The notes: generated from the letters alone by a model not told the origin. Positions 1 through 7,147 are shown, numbered from the stretch's first letter. The stretch is DNA of 13,025 nt from Planctomycetaceae bacterium (GCA_031283825.1 JAITAZ010000409.1:1-13025), one strand, 5' to 3'. Numbers and translations: made by a program.

Positions 1-24
1 ACTTTTAAATGTGTTATTGCCGTT

Positions 25-94
25 ACCGTATGCTAAAGCATACGGTTAATAATGTACTGTCCTTGCAGGACAATGAAAAATAAAATTGTCCAGT
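25..94. other. Hairpin cluster downstream of the phosphoesterase gene
   Basis: Two hairpins lie side by side. The first has 10-bp arms (25-34 and 37-46, ACCGTATGCT and its complement) around two bases. The second is TGTCC-TTGCA-GGACA at 57-71, whose right arm can pair instead with ATTGTCC at 85-91. The mutually exclusive pairings resemble a switch or a composite repeat. Lying about 110 bp past the stop of the minus-strand gene at 202, it may act in 3'-end formation of that mRNA, but no clear T-tract follows on that strand, so the role is inferred. Confidence 0.4.
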
Positions 95-119
95 AAAATT
101 ATTCCACTGATATATTACA
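95..119 (+). repeat. 25-bp direct repeat, copy 1
   Basis: This 25-bp stretch, with core CCACTGATATATTAC, is identical to 2213-2237, 2.1 kb away in the same orientation. Both copies are followed within a few bases by TTTATTTTA. A shorter third copy is at 2337-2351. The pair flanks the phosphoesterase gene and its upstream repeat region. Function is unknown. Confidence 0.75.
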
Positions 120-201
120 CAAAATTTTATTTTACGCTTTTTGTATGTTTTTTTATTTTTTGCGTGGTTCGTAATCTTGCAAAAATTCTTCTTGTTGAAA
201 T

Positions 202-1257
202 TTATTGTAGGATTTGCATATTTTGAAATTTGTATCCGCATAGATCGCGAATTTCCCATTTTGGCGACGCTGGGATTTTACCAAATGACGGCGCTGAATA
301 ATACGTAAGTTTAATTCGCTCGTTGTTCACCGACGCGATCATAAATCCGATGCGGTTTAATTCTTTTAAAATTGAGGTTTCTCTTTCTAGAAAAGGCGGT
401 TGAGGCAAATAAAATTTATGCGCTGCACTTCCGCAAATTATTTGTTCTAATTCGGCTTTTCCATTCGGACTTTTTATTCGAGAACGATGATACATGTGAT
501 CATGTCCGCAAATAAAATATTTTACGTTGTTCTCTTGCAAGCTCGAAAAGAAATTATTTTGAATTTCGGGATGCGAGTTTTGATTTTTCTCGTCGTCGCT
601 GAAAACGTTGTCTTTATGATTTTGTCCTAGCAAATCTTTATGAGCGAACACAATCGAAAACTGATGATCAGATTTAGATAATTGAGAATTTATCCAACTC
701 TGATAATTTCCGATAGAGTAAGCTTTGCCGTTTTTCGTGCCGTCATTGACTAGCGGAAACGTGTCGAGCAAAATGAATTTACCGTTTTTGTGCGTGAACG
801 AGTAGGTCATTCCGTCTGCGTTCCGTAATTTTGGGCTATTTCCTTCGTTTCCTTTTGTTCCGGGCAAGTTTGGAAAAGCGGCTTTGAATTGTGCAACAGA
901 TTCGAGATCAAAGCTGTCGTGATTTCCGCGCAAGGGATAATATTTTATTCCGGCATCGAGAATAGATTGATTGCGGGCGGCTCTGGTTTCAAAAGCGATT
1001 GCGGAGGAATGCTCGACTAAATCTCCTACTTGAATAACTAAATCGACTTTTTGCCGAATCATTTCGGAGTTGATAGCGTCGATAATGTGTAAAGCGGTTC
1101 CGTGAAAAGGCGCTTTCATGTTTGTTCCCCATTGAGTATCGGGGATGATTCCGAATTTCCATTCGTTTTTTGATTCGCTGCAATAAACCTGCGAGCTTAA
1201 TGGCAAGATTAAACCGAGCGAGGTTAAACGTAAAAAATCGCGGCGTGTAGTTTGCAT
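202..1257 (-). CDS. Tat-exported calcineurin-like metallophosphoesterase
   Basis: This 351-residue protein belongs to the calcineurin-like (binuclear metal) phosphoesterase family, which hydrolyses phosphate mono- or diesters. The N-terminus is a twin-arginine signal, TRRDFLRLTSLG (R5, R6), followed by a hydrophobic stretch ending near residue 25, so the protein is expected to be exported folded. The metal-site motifs appear in order: IPDTQ (D40), GDLVEH (D79), GNHD (111-114), the histidine of AHKDLL (H206) and GHDH (251-254). All expected ligands seem present except that the first motif is DTQ instead of DxH, which is common in the extracellular subgroup. The ATG start gives a complete Tat signal; no Shine-Dalgarno sequence precedes it (CAAAAAATT then ATG). 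The gene stands alone, facing away from phoH across a 1.17-kb repeat-rich gap. The exact substrate cannot be told from sequence. Confidence 0.88.
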   Translation of the reverse strand: MQTTRRDFLRLTSLGLILPLSSQVYCSESKNEWKFGIIPDTQWGTNMKAPFHGTALHIIDAINSEMIRQKVDLVIQVGDLVEHSSAIAFETRAARNQSILDAGIKYYPLRGNHDSFDLESVAQFKAAFPNLPGTKGNEGNSPKLRNADGMTYSFTHKNGKFILLDTFPLVNDGTKNGKAYSIGNYQSWINSQLSKSDHQFSIVFAHKDLLGQNHKDNVFSDDEKNQNSHPEIQNNFFSSLQENNVKYFICGHDHMYHRSRIKSPNGKAELEQIICGSAAHKFYLPQPPFLERETSILKELNRIGFMIASVNNERIKLTYYSAPSFGKIPASPKWEIRDLCGYKFQNMQILQ

Positions 1258-1602
1258 AATTTTTTGGTTTGTAAATAGAGAGTTAATTTTTGTTACGAAA
1301 TTGTATCGCGTATTTATTTTGACATTATTGTAAACTGTTCATACTTGAATTTTCGGTTAGAGCTGACTGCTTATTTTCGGAAAACAGTTTTTTACGCTTT
1401 CAAGTCGCCGAAATTTATAGTACGAATTGATATATTTCGATTTTGTAAGTGTAGCGTCAAATCGAATTAAAACAATAACATCATATTATGACTATCGCTA
1501 TGAATTTCGGCAAAGCGGTTAAAAGCCCGATTCTTGTTAGGTAATTAGGCGGACTAACTAAAAATTCAATCGCGAGTAGTTTGAAACGATACTTTTTCAC
1601 AT

Positions 1603-1775
1603 TTGGGAATCTCTAAAAACTCGTTTTTTTATTAACCACAGAGAACACAGAGTTCACAGAGAGAATATTTTTTACAATTAAATTTTGATTTAAATTAAAA
1701 TTTTCTCTGTGTTCTTTGTGAACTCTGTGTGTTCTCTGCGGTTTAAAATAAATTTTTAATTTTTTGAGATTCCCA
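1603..1775. repeat. Palindromic element of the CCACAGAGAACACAGAG type
   Basis: Outer inverted ends are TGGGAATCTC (about 1604-1613) and GAGATTCCCA (1765-1774). Inside them lie long imperfect arms: TTAACCACAGAGAACACAGAG onward from 1632, and its complement over about 1701-1744 ending in CTCTGCGGTTT. The AT-rich centre is short. The CACAGAG-repeat motif is a recurrent intergenic sequence in many environmental bacterial genomes and is often mis-annotated as small proteins containing HREHRE. With matching outer ends it looks like a non-autonomous, MITE-like insertion able to fold into one long hairpin. Confidence 0.75.
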
Positions 1776-1849
1776 TTTAATTTTGCCGCAACAGATCGCA
1801 ATAGATAATAAAATCCATAGAGAAATTGTCGCGGCAGTCTTGCGATAAA

Positions 1850-1926
1850 TTGTAATGATAATTGTTAAGAAATTATTAAGAATTTGTAAATTATTTATTA
1901 AGATTCGATTAAGATTTGGTAACCGT
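1850..1926 (+). repeat. 11-bp tandem (iteron-like) array with TTAAGA core
   Basis: TTAAGA starts at 1865, 1876, 1898 and 1909, exactly 11, 22 and 11 bp apart. Split into 11-mers from 1861 the units read ATTGTTAAGAA, ATTATTAAGAA, TTTGTAAATTA, TTTATTAAGAT and TCGATTAAGAT. A weaker unit (TTGTAATGATA) precedes at 1850, and the next register, TTGGTAACCGT, runs into the left end of the element at 1919. The period matches one helical turn, as in tandem sites of OmpR/PhoB-type response regulators or in phased bent DNA. No bound protein can be named. Confidence 0.6.
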
Positions 1927-2186
1927 TCACGGATTTTTAAATTCTGAATTATGTAATATTATTCGGAAAATTTATTTTGGATTTTGCGTTGTAACAATTT
2001 ATTAAGGGATTTTTAGCGTTTTTAAATTGCTAAACCCAACGTAGAGACGCAATGCTTTGCGTCTCTATCGGTGATCTTTTGATCGAACAATGAGACGCAA
2101 GGCATTGCGTCTCTACATTGGTTAATTTGTAAATATTCACGTTTTAATTTTGCGATAAAAAATAAAAAATTCCGTGAACGGTTACA
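1919..2186. mobile_element. MITE-like composite element, copy A (TGTAACCGTTCAC family)
   Basis: Perfect 15-bp terminal inverted repeats, GTAACCGTTCACGGA at 1919-1933 and its complement at 2171-2185, bound a 267-bp element with no gene. The first 27 bp are identical to 11622-11648 of copy B. The right part also matches B: a GAGACGCAA hairpin, then a 59-bp sub-palindrome (2128-2186) from TGTAAATATTCAC to GTGAACGGTTACA. No certain target-site duplication is visible, perhaps because of age. It is probably a non-autonomous element moved, if at all, by a transposase encoded elsewhere. Confidence 0.75.
2041..2116. repeat. Twin GTAGAGACGCAA palindromes nested in copy A
   Basis: Two hairpins are present: AGAGACGCAA-TGCT-TTGCGTCTCT at 2043-2066 and GAGACGCAA-GGCA-TTGCGTCTC at 2092-2113. 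They are also perfect mutual complements over 15 bp (2041-2055 with 2102-2116), so the whole block can fold as one long hairpin with a GATC-TTTT-GATC loop between. The GTAGAGACGCAA...TTGCGTCTCTAC motif is, from general knowledge, a recurrent intergenic palindrome in several phyla, including cyanobacteria. A single copy identical to 2041-2068 is at 11797-11824. Confidence 0.75.
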
Positions 2187-2212
2187 AAAAACTACAGCTA
2201 GTTGCAAAATAA

Positions 2213-2237
2213 AAAATTATTCCACTGATATATTACA
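2213..2237 (+). repeat. 25-bp direct repeat, copy 2
   Basis: Identical over all 25 bp to 95-119. It begins 26 bp past the right end of element A and is again followed by TTTATTTTA. Confidence 0.75.
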
Positions 2238-2274
2238 TTTATTTTAAGAGGACTTTGGGGACAAGAGGACACGC

Positions 2275-2301
2275 TTGTTTGAAATCTGTTGTTTGAAATC
2301 T
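2275..2301 (+). repeat. Tandem TTGTTTGAAATCT pair, with inverted copy after phoH
   Basis: TTGTTTGAAATCT occurs at 2275-2287 and again at 2289-2301, a 14-bp period. The 15-mer TGTTGTTTGAAATCT (2287-2301) recurs inverted at 3361-3375, just past the phoH stop, so phoH is bracketed by an inverted repeat about 1.1 kb across. Confidence 0.7.
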
Positions 2302-2336
2302 ATGGTTTAGCGACTCAATTGAGCAAAACGGGAATT

Positions 2337-2351
2337 ACACTGATATATTAC
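2337..2351 (+). repeat. Partial third copy of the CACTGATATATTAC repeat
   Basis: ACACTGATATATTAC differs by one base from the core of the 25-bp repeat at 95-119 and 2213-2237. An echo, GATATATTGCC, follows directly at 2355. It lies about 70 bp before phoH, so it could belong to the phoH promoter region, though no firm -35/-10 pair can be assigned. Confidence 0.55.
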
Positions 2352-2405
2352 CTCGATATATTGCCTTTTTTTGAGGTTTGCCCGCCTTGATTTTTTTTTA
2401 GATTC

Positions 2406-2413
2406 AGGTAGGA
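2406..2413 (+). promoter_or_regulatory. Ribosome binding site that sets the phoH start
   Basis: AGGTAGGA lies 9 bases before the ATG at 2423 but only 3 bases before the in-frame TTG at 2417. The spacing favours ATG. This is the only clear Shine-Dalgarno sequence in front of a gene in the window. Confidence 0.7.
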
Positions 2414-2422
2414 TTTTTGTCT

Positions 2423-3346
2423 ATGAACGAAACATCCATAGCCGTAATCGACTCGAAATTGCTGTTTAATGTGTTCGGTCCTAGCGACGTTAATCTTCGT
2501 CAAATTCGTCAGACATTAGGAATAAAAGTAATACTCGATAACGACAAAATAATCATTCGCGGCGCCCCAGACGCAATCAGAAAAGGTGCTACACTACTCG
2601 AACAACTACAAAAAACAGCGCTCAACAATTGCTCAATCAACCCTGACGATATTTCACGAGCGATCTCAGAAGTTAATCAGGATAAAAAAATCACTAACGC
2701 CAAACCCATTGAGGTATTCGGCAGTAAACAAGTACGCCCCAAAACCGCTGGTCAAGCAGAATACCTCGAAAAATTACGTCAACACGAAATTGTCTTTTGC
2801 ATCGGTCCAGCCGGAACCGGAAAAACTTATCTCGCAGTCGCAAAATCTGTAGAAACTCTCAAAAACGATCAAGTAAAAAAAATCGTATTAGTTAGACCAG
2901 CAGTCGAAGCAGGCGAAAATTTAGGTTTCCTGCCCGGAGACCTACAGGCAAAAATTAACCCATACCTAAGACCACTGTTCGACGCACTCGCAGATATGAT
3001 AGAAAGAGACCTCCTAAAAAAATATATGGAAGAAGATAGAATCGAAGTAATTCCACTCGCCTACATGAGAGGTCGAACACTAAATAACGCCGCAATCATA
3101 CTAGACGAAGCACAAAACACCACCATCGCACAAATGAAAATGTTTCTAACAAGAATGGGAGATTCCTCAACTATCGTAGTTTGCGGAGATACCACACAAA
3201 TCGACCTGCCAGAAAATAAAAAAAGCGGACTAATCGACGCACTAAATCGACTAAAACATATAAACGAAATCGCTATCGTTAAACTCAATAAATCAGATAT
3301 CGTAAGACATAAACTAGTACAAAAAATCGTTAACGCTTACGAATAA
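2423..3346 (+). CDS. phoH: PhoH-like ATPase (PhoH/YbeZ family)
   Basis: This is a complete PhoH-family P-loop ATPase of 307 residues. The family (E. coli YbeZ) is tied to RNA metabolism and commonly clusters with YbeY endoribonuclease and a 7TM-HD phosphohydrolase. Residues 1-95 form the KH-like N-terminal region. The ATPase core follows: Walker A GPAGTGKT at 128-135, the family block VRPAVEAGENLGFLPGD at about 157-173, Walker B ILDEAQN with D228 and E229, and the GDTTQIDLP sensor motif at about 256-264. The ATG at 2423 is preferred to the TTG at 2417 because of RBS spacing. The 7TM-HD gene begins 223 bp downstream on the same strand, so co-transcription is plausible. Codon choice is A/C-rich (10 G against 16 C over 3061-3120), unlike the G/T-rich interiors of the downstream genes. 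No YbeY gene is visible here. Confidence 0.93.
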   Translation: MNETSIAVIDSKLLFNVFGPSDVNLRQIRQTLGIKVILDNDKIIIRGAPDAIRKGATLLEQLQKTALNNCSINPDDISRAISEVNQDKKITNAKPIEVFGSKQVRPKTAGQAEYLEKLRQHEIVFCIGPAGTGKTYLAVAKSVETLKNDQVKKIVLVRPAVEAGENLGFLPGDLQAKINPYLRPLFDALADMIERDLLKKYMEEDRIEVIPLAYMRGRTLNNAAIILDEAQNTTIAQMKMFLTRMGDSSTIVVCGDTTQIDLPENKKSGLIDALNRLKHINEIAIVKLNKSDIVRHKLVQKIVNAYE

Positions 3347-3360
3347 TTTGTAACTATTCC

Positions 3361-3375
3361 AGATTTCAAACAACA
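3361..3375 (-). repeat. Inverted copy of the repeat upstream of phoH
   Basis: AGATTTCAAACAACA is the exact reverse complement of 2287-2301. It starts 14 bp after the phoH stop codon. Confidence 0.65.
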
Positions 3376-3569
3376 ATGTCCCATTTGTACCATAAAAAAG
3401 AAACATTTGTTACCGTTAAATGTATATTTGATCAATGATTGCCTACTGAAATAGCTACAAAATATACAAAATACGTTTTAATCTATCCAGACTAAATTTT
3501 TATCAAACAGAAGACGTAAACCGAAATCCAAAGCTCGAACAGATTAAAAACGCAATCAATTAAAAATAT

Positions 3570-6128
3570 ATGACCAATTCATCACAGACAACGTTCCACG
3601 ACGGGACGTCGCCAACCCCTTTACCGACTCCTCCGCCAACTCCTTTGCCTAATTCTGGTTCGCCGCCGGAATCGCAAAACGGAACTCACGGACACGGAGA
3701 TCACGTAAATCAAAATGGAATTCACGGCGATCACGGAGATCACGTAACTCAAAACGTAACTAACCAAACCACGACCGCCGCCGTAACTCCAACTCAGCGA
3801 AAAACCAGAAGCGAACGGGTCGCGTTGCACATGGCGCCGCAAGGAATTTTCGCAAAAACATTCGCCGGAATGAAACAAGATCATTACGGCATGATTCTAT
3901 TTATAATGTTTGTAACTTCTCTTATTATAAGCGCTATTGTCGGCGCGTGGGATCCGCCTTTTACTTATCGTCTGCATGACATCGTGCATCGCGCTATTGT
4001 CTGCAATACTGATTTTAGAGTTGCTAGCGCGTCTGCTAGAGAAATCGAAATCGAGCGAGTCCGAAAAAATGTCGTGCATATCTTTTACAACGACGCGGAA
4101 CCGCTAGATAATTTACGTGAAAATCTGTGGAGTCTAATTAATGTCTTTATAAATGCTCGAACTTACGAGAATCTATCTAATAAGGAACGCGAAAGTTGGA
4201 ATCAATTTCTTTTGCCGCGAGGTAGTAAGGAAATCCCGAAAGAAGTAAATCCGAAAAACGCTTTTGAAAAATTTATCGCTCATTTCAAAGACCCCAAAAA
4301 GGTCGATCAGTTAAACGATCAGCTTCGGATTGTCTTTTCGAATTACGGAAGACACGGTTTGATTACGACTTTAGATTTCAATGCAAACGAGGGTAATATC
4401 GAAAAAATTCTAGTTTATCAGAAGGGAGAATCGGTGGGAAAAGCGGTAGAGTTTAAGTTGCGGGACGTTCAGATTAGCGATGGTAGTTCTTTACGCGAAT
4501 TGTTGCAGCAATATCTGCCGAGCGAGATGCAAGATGAAACTTTTGTCGATTATATTTTCAACTGGATTTATCCTCAACTGAGAAACACGCTTACGGAGGA
4601 TAAAAACGAGACTGCGATTGCTACGAAGGCAATGGTCAAGGCGGTTAAGGATGTTTATGTCAAATATGCGCCGGGCAGGATTTTGGTTGAATCGCGCTCG
4701 ATTTTGGATTTGGATTCGCTGATGTTGTTGCGGGCGGAGTATGATGCGGCGATGGAATATCGGGCGGCGAATAATAATGTTCGGCGGATTGTGAGATTTA
4801 GTTCGCTTGTTGTTACGAATATGATTTTGTTTGTAGTGTGTTGGGGTTTTTTGCGTAAACGCGAAAGACGCCGACCTCAAACGCCGCAATCGTTTTTATT
4901 TCTGATGGCGTTAATTATTTTGACTGTTGCGACGTCTCGGCTTTTGCATGGCGGAACGTTGACCAATGCGGAGTGGGAATTATTACCGATTTTAATTTTT
5001 GTTATGACTGTATCTATTATGTATTCTTGGGAGTTAGCGGTAGTATTTTCTTTTTTATTGGTGTTGATAATTTCGTTTGGAGGCGGTGGTGCGATAGGGA
5101 CGTTGATTGTGCTTTTTTCGGTTTCAGTGGCGACGGCGATTCAATTGGGGCGTCTTCGGTCTCGGAACAAGTTGTTGTTGGTTTCGTTTAATGCGGGTTT
5201 GGTTGCGTTTATATTGACTATTGCGGTTGGACTTTTTTCGGGGCGGGAATTGGCGGTGGTGTTATTTTTTGATGCGTTGACGAATTGGGTTTGGTCGTTT
5301 TTGGCGGGTTTATTGATGACGGGATTATTGCCGTTTATTGAGGGATATTTTGGAATATTAACAGACATGAGTTTGTTAGATTTGGGTAGCGTATCTCATC
5401 CGCTTTTGCAGAGTTTGAATCGATTAGCGCCGGCAACGTATGGACATTCGATACAGGTCGGCACGATTGCGGAAACTGCTGCAGACGCAATTGGCGCGCG
5501 TGGACTTTTAACTAGAGTAGGCGCGTATTTTCATGATATTGGCAAAATTATGAAACCGGAGTATTACACGGAGAATCAGGGCGAGAAGGAAAACATTCAT
5601 GACAAGTTAGAGCCGCAGGTTAGTACGATAGTTGTTGTTGCTCATGTTAAGGACGGAGTTGACTTAGCGAGGCAGCATCATTTGCCGAAGCCGTTGATTG
5701 ATTTGATTGAGCAGCATCATGGTACGTCTCTTGTTTCTTTCTTTTTTGGCAGGGCGAAAAACAAGAGTGATCAGCCGACGCAGCAGGTTGACGAGAGTAC
5801 GTTTCGTTATCCGGGTCCGAAGCCTCAGACGAAGGAGGCGGCGATACTGATGATAGCTGACGCTTGCGAAAGTGCTTGTAGAAGTATGGGAACGACGGCG
5901 ACTCCGGGAAAAGTCGAAAACAAAGTGCATGTAATAATAAAACAAAAGTTGGACGACGGGCAATTCGACGATTCAGGGTTAACGTTGAAGGAGTTAAAAA
6001 CGATTGAGAACAGTGTAATTAAATCAATCATAGCCGCCAATCACGGAAGAATCCGTTATCCAGGACAAGTTGACGAAGAATCTCATAAAGCGTCGGTAGT
6101 GTCGGAGATATCGTTGCATAATAATTAG
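3570..6128 (+). CDS. pgpH: 7TM-HD family phosphohydrolase, probable c-di-AMP phosphodiesterase
   Basis: At 852 residues this has the PgpH architecture. Residues 1-85 are a low-complexity cytoplasmic extension, rich in Pro-Thr (16-33) and then Gly-His-Asp (39-61). TM1 is at about 108-126, the extracytoplasmic 7TMR-HDED domain at about 130-405, a seven-helix membrane block at about 409-595, and the cytoplasmic HD domain at about 605-835. HD signatures are ATYGHS (H626), AYFHDIGK (H655, D656), AHVKDG (H692), EQHHGT (H716, H717), and FRYPGPKPQTKEAAILMIAD ending in D764. These match the metal ligands of enzymes that hydrolyse the second messenger c-di-AMP to pApA. The ATG has no Shine-Dalgarno sequence. 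Base skew changes inside the gene: nearly neutral early (12 G, 13 C over 3961-4020), strongly G-rich over 4700-5850 (23 G, 6 C at 5221-5280), and neutral at the 3' end. It is convergent with the KilA-N gene. Confidence 0.9.
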   Translation: MTNSSQTTFHDGTSPTPLPTPPPTPLPNSGSPPESQNGTHGHGDHVNQNGIHGDHGDHVTQNVTNQTTTAAVTPTQRKTRSERVALHMAPQGIFAKTFAGMKQDHYGMILFIMFVTSLIISAIVGAWDPPFTYRLHDIVHRAIVCNTDFRVASASAREIEIERVRKNVVHIFYNDAEPLDNLRENLWSLINVFINARTYENLSNKERESWNQFLLPRGSKEIPKEVNPKNAFEKFIAHFKDPKKVDQLNDQLRIVFSNYGRHGLITTLDFNANEGNIEKILVYQKGESVGKAVEFKLRDVQISDGSSLRELLQQYLPSEMQDETFVDYIFNWIYPQLRNTLTEDKNETAIATKAMVKAVKDVYVKYAPGRILVESRSILDLDSLMLLRAEYDAAMEYRAANNNVRRIVRFSSLVVTNMILFVVCWGFLRKRERRRPQTPQSFLFLMALIILTVATSRLLHGGTLTNAEWELLPILIFVMTVSIMYSWELAVVFSFLLVLIISFGGGGAIGTLIVLFSVSVATAIQLGRLRSRNKLLLVSFNAGLVAFILTIAVGLFSGRELAVVLFFDALTNWVWSFLAGLLMTGLLPFIEGYFGILTDMSLLDLGSVSHPLLQSLNRLAPATYGHSIQVGTIAETAADAIGARGLLTRVGAYFHDIGKIMKPEYYTENQGEKENIHDKLEPQVSTIVVVAHVKDGVDLARQHHLPKPLIDLIEQHHGTSLVSFFFGRAKNKSDQPTQQVDESTFRYPGPKPQTKEAAILMIADACESACRSMGTTATPGKVENKVHVIIKQKLDDGQFDDSGLTLKELKTIENSVIKSIIAANHGRIRYPGQVDEESHKASVVSEISLHNN
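3693..3754 (+). repeat. 39-bp in-frame duplication in the 7TM-HD N-terminal extension
   Basis: Positions 3693-3715 and 3732-3754 match at 22 of 23 bases, exactly 39 bp (13 codons) apart. They encode the repeated peptide HGDHVxQN within a Gly-His-Asp-rich segment. The fixed frame suggests tandem duplication in a tolerant linker. Confidence 0.7.
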
Positions 6129-6158
6129 TCGTAGAAAGAGAAATATACTTTAAACAAG

Positions 6159-6223
6159 AATAAATGATTCGTTTGTTAAAGCTCAAAGTGTAAACAATCA
6201 TTGATCTTGAGTAATCATTTATT
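6159..6223. terminator. Candidate bidirectional terminator between convergent genes
   Basis: AATAAATGATT (6159-6169) and AATCATTTATT (6213-6223) form an 11-bp perfect inverted repeat with a 43-bp spacer. A second imperfect pair, CTTTAAACAA with TTTGTTAAAG, lies within about 6148-6181. The position, between the 7TM-HD stop at 6128 and the KilA-N stop at 6219-6221, fits a shared terminator. The stems are AT-rich and lack a classic GC stem with T-tract, so confidence is limited. Confidence 0.4.
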
Positions 6224-7049
6224 TCAGCCGTCTGTTCGGGTTTTGATTGCTCGTCAGCGAGCGCATTTGCGTAATGGCTACTCTATTTAACTCTGTTAGG
6301 CGTTGGCTTTGCGGAAGTTCCTGTCTAATTAGCAGCGCATTGATACTCTCCATGTTGGACAGTACAACCAGCTGTTCCAGCGTGGCAAAATCGCGAATAT
6401 TTCCCTTGACGCCGGAGTTTTGGTCGCGCCATTGCTTTGCGGTCATTCCGAACAAAGCGACATTCAGCAAGTCGGCTTCTTCGGCATAGACACAGTTAAT
6501 CTGCTCTTTGGTAACAGCTTGCGGAACAATATGTTCCTTTATTGCGTCGGTATGAATGCGGTAATTGATTTTCGAGAGAGTACGCTGCAAGTTCCATTCG
6601 AGTGAAAGACGACGATTTTCGTCTTCTTTTAAACGCTGAAATTCTATTATTAACAGATATTTAAATTCAGCCGACAACCATGAGGCAAATTCAAAGGCAA
6701 TATCTTTGTGGGCAAACGTCCCGCTGCCGTATCTTCCCGGCTTGGCAATAATTCCGATAGCACCGGTCTTCTCACTCCACTGTTTTGAGGTAAGCACGAA
6801 ACCGTTAGTGCCGGCTTCACTTTTAATGTTACTGAATTCAGTAACATTAAAATCGGGATTATTTACCCGTTCCCAGATACCTAAAAATTCAATAGTGTAA
6901 CGGGTACTCACCCAGTGTGAAATAACAAGTCCCGTTGCATCTGCATTTTTGTATTTCGCCATATCTGTCAGCGAAATGTAATCTTCTTTCCTGTGCGAAA
7001 ACAGAATTATCTCCGTTCCCTGTACGTTTATACTTTCTTTTTTACTCAT
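6219..7049 (-). CDS. KilA-N domain DNA-binding protein
   Basis: This is a complete 276-residue protein of the KilA-N class, a DNA-binding fold typical of phages and of accessory genes in gut and environmental bacteria. The KilA-N domain covers about residues 10-145, with SLTDMAKYKN (26-35), SHWVSTRYTIEFLGIWE (44-60), FNVTEF (67-72), the SKQWSEKTGAIGI stretch (88-100), and the closing block GTFAHKDIAFEFASWLS (110-126) followed by FKYLLIIEFQRLK. The remainder is mainly helical, containing FGMTAKQWRDQNSG (200-213), and may be a partner or effector region. No phage structural or lysis gene is adjacent, so this is an isolated cargo or relic gene, not a prophage. GC is higher than its surroundings (32 of 60 bases over 6421-6480), consistent with transfer. 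The ATG follows an A-rich leader without a Shine-Dalgarno sequence. Its biological role is not known. Confidence 0.82.
   Translation of the reverse strand: MSKKESINVQGTEIILFSHRKEDYISLTDMAKYKNADATGLVISHWVSTRYTIEFLGIWERVNNPDFNVTEFSNIKSEAGTNGFVLTSKQWSEKTGAIGIIAKPGRYGSGTFAHKDIAFEFASWLSAEFKYLLIIEFQRLKEDENRRLSLEWNLQRTLSKINYRIHTDAIKEHIVPQAVTKEQINCVYAEEADLLNVALFGMTAKQWRDQNSGVKGNIRDFATLEQLVVLSNMESINALLIRQELPQSQRLTELNRVAITQMRSLTSNQNPNRRLK
6821..6852. repeat. 32-bp perfect palindrome inside the KilA-N gene
   Basis: The 16-base arms TTTTAATGTTACTGAA and TTCAGTAACATTAAAA meet with no spacer around an EcoRI-like GAATTC centre. On the coding strand it encodes FNVTEFSNIK (residues 67-76), part of the KilA-N domain. 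Perfect symmetry over 32 bp is very unlikely by chance in a window of this size. It could form a cruciform or mRNA hairpin, or bind a symmetrical dimer. Confidence 0.9.
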
Positions 7050-7147
7050 TTTTTTTATTAGTTTATGTTTCTTCCACTACAATTTTACCGGATGTTCCAC
7101 ATGTTTTGGGCGGGGAATTTTATTGTAACGGAGGGTAGATATTTTAG

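Larger units (their letters stand above)
1258..2405. other. Gene-free, repeat-rich intergenic region
   Basis: I found no convincing coding sequence in this 1.15-kb gap between two divergent genes. Short frames over 1613-1801 and 2022-2207 are translations of palindromic repeats, not genes. From 1258 to about 1600 I see only AT-rich DNA in which the phosphoesterase promoter must lie; the rest holds the repeats listed separately (1603-1775, 1850-1926, 1919-2186, 2213-2237, 2275-2301, 2337-2351). A 10-bp palindrome, CTCAATTGAG, is at 2314-2323 about 100 bp before phoH. Confidence 0.8.

Noticed and set aside
1613..1801. Small minus-strand frame with HRVHKEHREN-like sequence
   Set aside because: It is the translation of the CCACAGAGAACACAGAG palindromic repeat, a known source of spurious hypothetical proteins.
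4973..5368. Overlapping frames in the membrane part of the 7TM-HD gene
   Set aside because: They are out-of-frame shadows of a well-supported family protein with biased base composition.
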